DNA from: Haloarculaceae archaeon
GTDB lineage: Archaea > Halobacteriota > Halobacteria > Halobacteriales > Haloarculaceae
NCBI GenBank assembly: GCA_007122455.1
Contig: SKTU01000005.1
Location: 24,182 to 88,181, forward strand
DNA length: 64,000 nt
Direction: 5' to 3'
Shown: piece after piece, positions 63,602-64,000 of the stretch
Layout: each line of letters begins with the position of its first letter
Position numbering within the stretch: position 1 is the stretch's first letter
Program-made: the position numbers and the translations under genes
The notes under the pieces: generated by a model
Told to the model about the DNA's origin: nothing
The model's database searches: none
Seen by the model: the letters and a program-made list of their open reading frames with translations, nothing else

Positions 63602-63991
63602 ATGGAGTGTCCGGAGTGCGGCGTCGAGTTGGTGACGTTCGCTGTCCCGATCGAGTACAGGCGACACGTACCCGAAACCGCCGACGTCGCAGCGATCTGT
63701 CCGACGTGCCTCCGCCTCCTAGCGGCGGCCGGGGAGAATCCGAACGCAGCCTTCGACCGGATCGGGGGGTCGTTCCCGGCGACGGATGCGGCGGGCGTTC
63801 CGATGGCGATCGCCGTCGGACTGCTCGACTCGCTGGCGCTGCACCGCGATGCGGTCGAGGAACTGCTCGAGGCCGTCGAGGCCGCGGGCGTCGATCCGCT
63901 CTTGGTGCTCGATCGGCTCGACGCACAGGGGACCGTCCAGCCGACGTTCGACATCTCGCGACGGCGCCACCAGATCGAACAGCTTCGCTGA
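63602..63991 (+). CDS. Small zinc-binding protein of unknown function (DUF6276-like)
   Basis: 129 aa. 'MECPECGVELVTFAVPIEYR' and 'AICPTCLRLL' give two CxxC pairs for one zinc. The rest is helical ('DAVEELLEAVEAAGVDPLLV'). It starts three bases after atpD and is probably co-transcribed with it. Close relatives follow atpD in other haloarchaea as far as I recall. The function is unknown. Confidence 0.78.
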   Translation: MECPECGVELVTFAVPIEYRRHVPETADVAAICPTCLRLLAAAGENPNAAFDRIGGSFPATDAAGVPMAIAVGLLDSLALHRDAVEELLEAVEAAGVDPLLVLDRLDAQGTVQPTFDISRRRHQIEQLR

Positions 63992-64000
63992 ACACAGCTT

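Overview
The window is a stretch of haloarchaeal (Halobacteria class) chromosome. The evidence is the high GC content, strongly acidic proteins, an archaeal A-type ATP synthase operon, archaeal MCM and TFB, a plant-type haloarchaeal [2Fe-2S] ferredoxin with its acidic N-terminal extension, halocyanin, twin-arginine lipoproteins, a prepilin peptidase, and many start codons (ATG or GTG) about 25-30 bases downstream of a TATA-like box, which is the pattern of leaderless archaeal transcripts. I see no rRNA, tRNA, CRISPR array, transposase or integrase.

Layout. 1-5747: five-gene dipeptide/oligopeptide ABC transporter, with the binding protein cut by the window edge. 6015-12367: two lipoproteins of unknown function, an unknown protein, a DUF373 membrane protein, a beta-propeller-like protein, an HTH/FilR1-type regulator and a GIDE-like membrane protein. 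12414-16909: phosphohexomutase, a coiled-coil protein, hisI, prepilin peptidase and a 2H phosphoesterase. 16947-19203: a divergent copper-protein pair (double-domain halocyanin and two-domain multicopper oxidase). 19206-24329: regulator plus small membrane protein, glutamate dehydrogenase with a small zinc-ribbon gene, a YeiH-family transporter preceded by a tiny overlapping membrane-peptide gene, and a Rieske protein/amidohydrolase pair. 24531-26295: an AAA ATPase with a nuclease-like C-terminus, bracketed by an exact 16-bp repeat that ends in the 3' end of the ferredoxin gene. 26736-28734: phosphate permease and hisA.

28784-35296 is a single reading frame of 2170 codons: an MCM replicative helicase of 698 residues interrupted by three inteins of 452, 640 and 380 residues. 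It is followed by a run of four conserved unknown genes, TFB, and an unknown gene divergent from TFB across a perfect 23-bp palindrome lying midway between the two TATA boxes. Then come a TctB/TctA tricarboxylate transporter without TctC (38970-41158), a MinD-like protein lacking the P-loop lysines, HIT hydrolase, uracil-DNA glycosylase, isoleucyl-tRNA synthetase, PRPP synthetase, polyprenyl synthase and electron transfer flavoprotein EtfBA (to 50159).

50233-53134 encodes envelope functions: a membrane-anchored HTH protein with an extracellular domain, a secreted protein and a pilin-like protein. 53863-63598 is the A-type ATP synthase (atpH-I-K-E-C-F-A-B and then atpD, separated by an antisense enoyl-CoA hydratase), with a methyltransferase gene divergent from atpH and a zinc-binding unknown gene after atpD.

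The most notable signals are the triple-intein MCM with graded decay of its homing-endonuclease motifs, the repeat-bracketed AAA ATPase gene with a dyad-rich promoter, the symmetric palindrome between tfb and its divergent neighbour, and the P-loop-deficient MinD-like protein.
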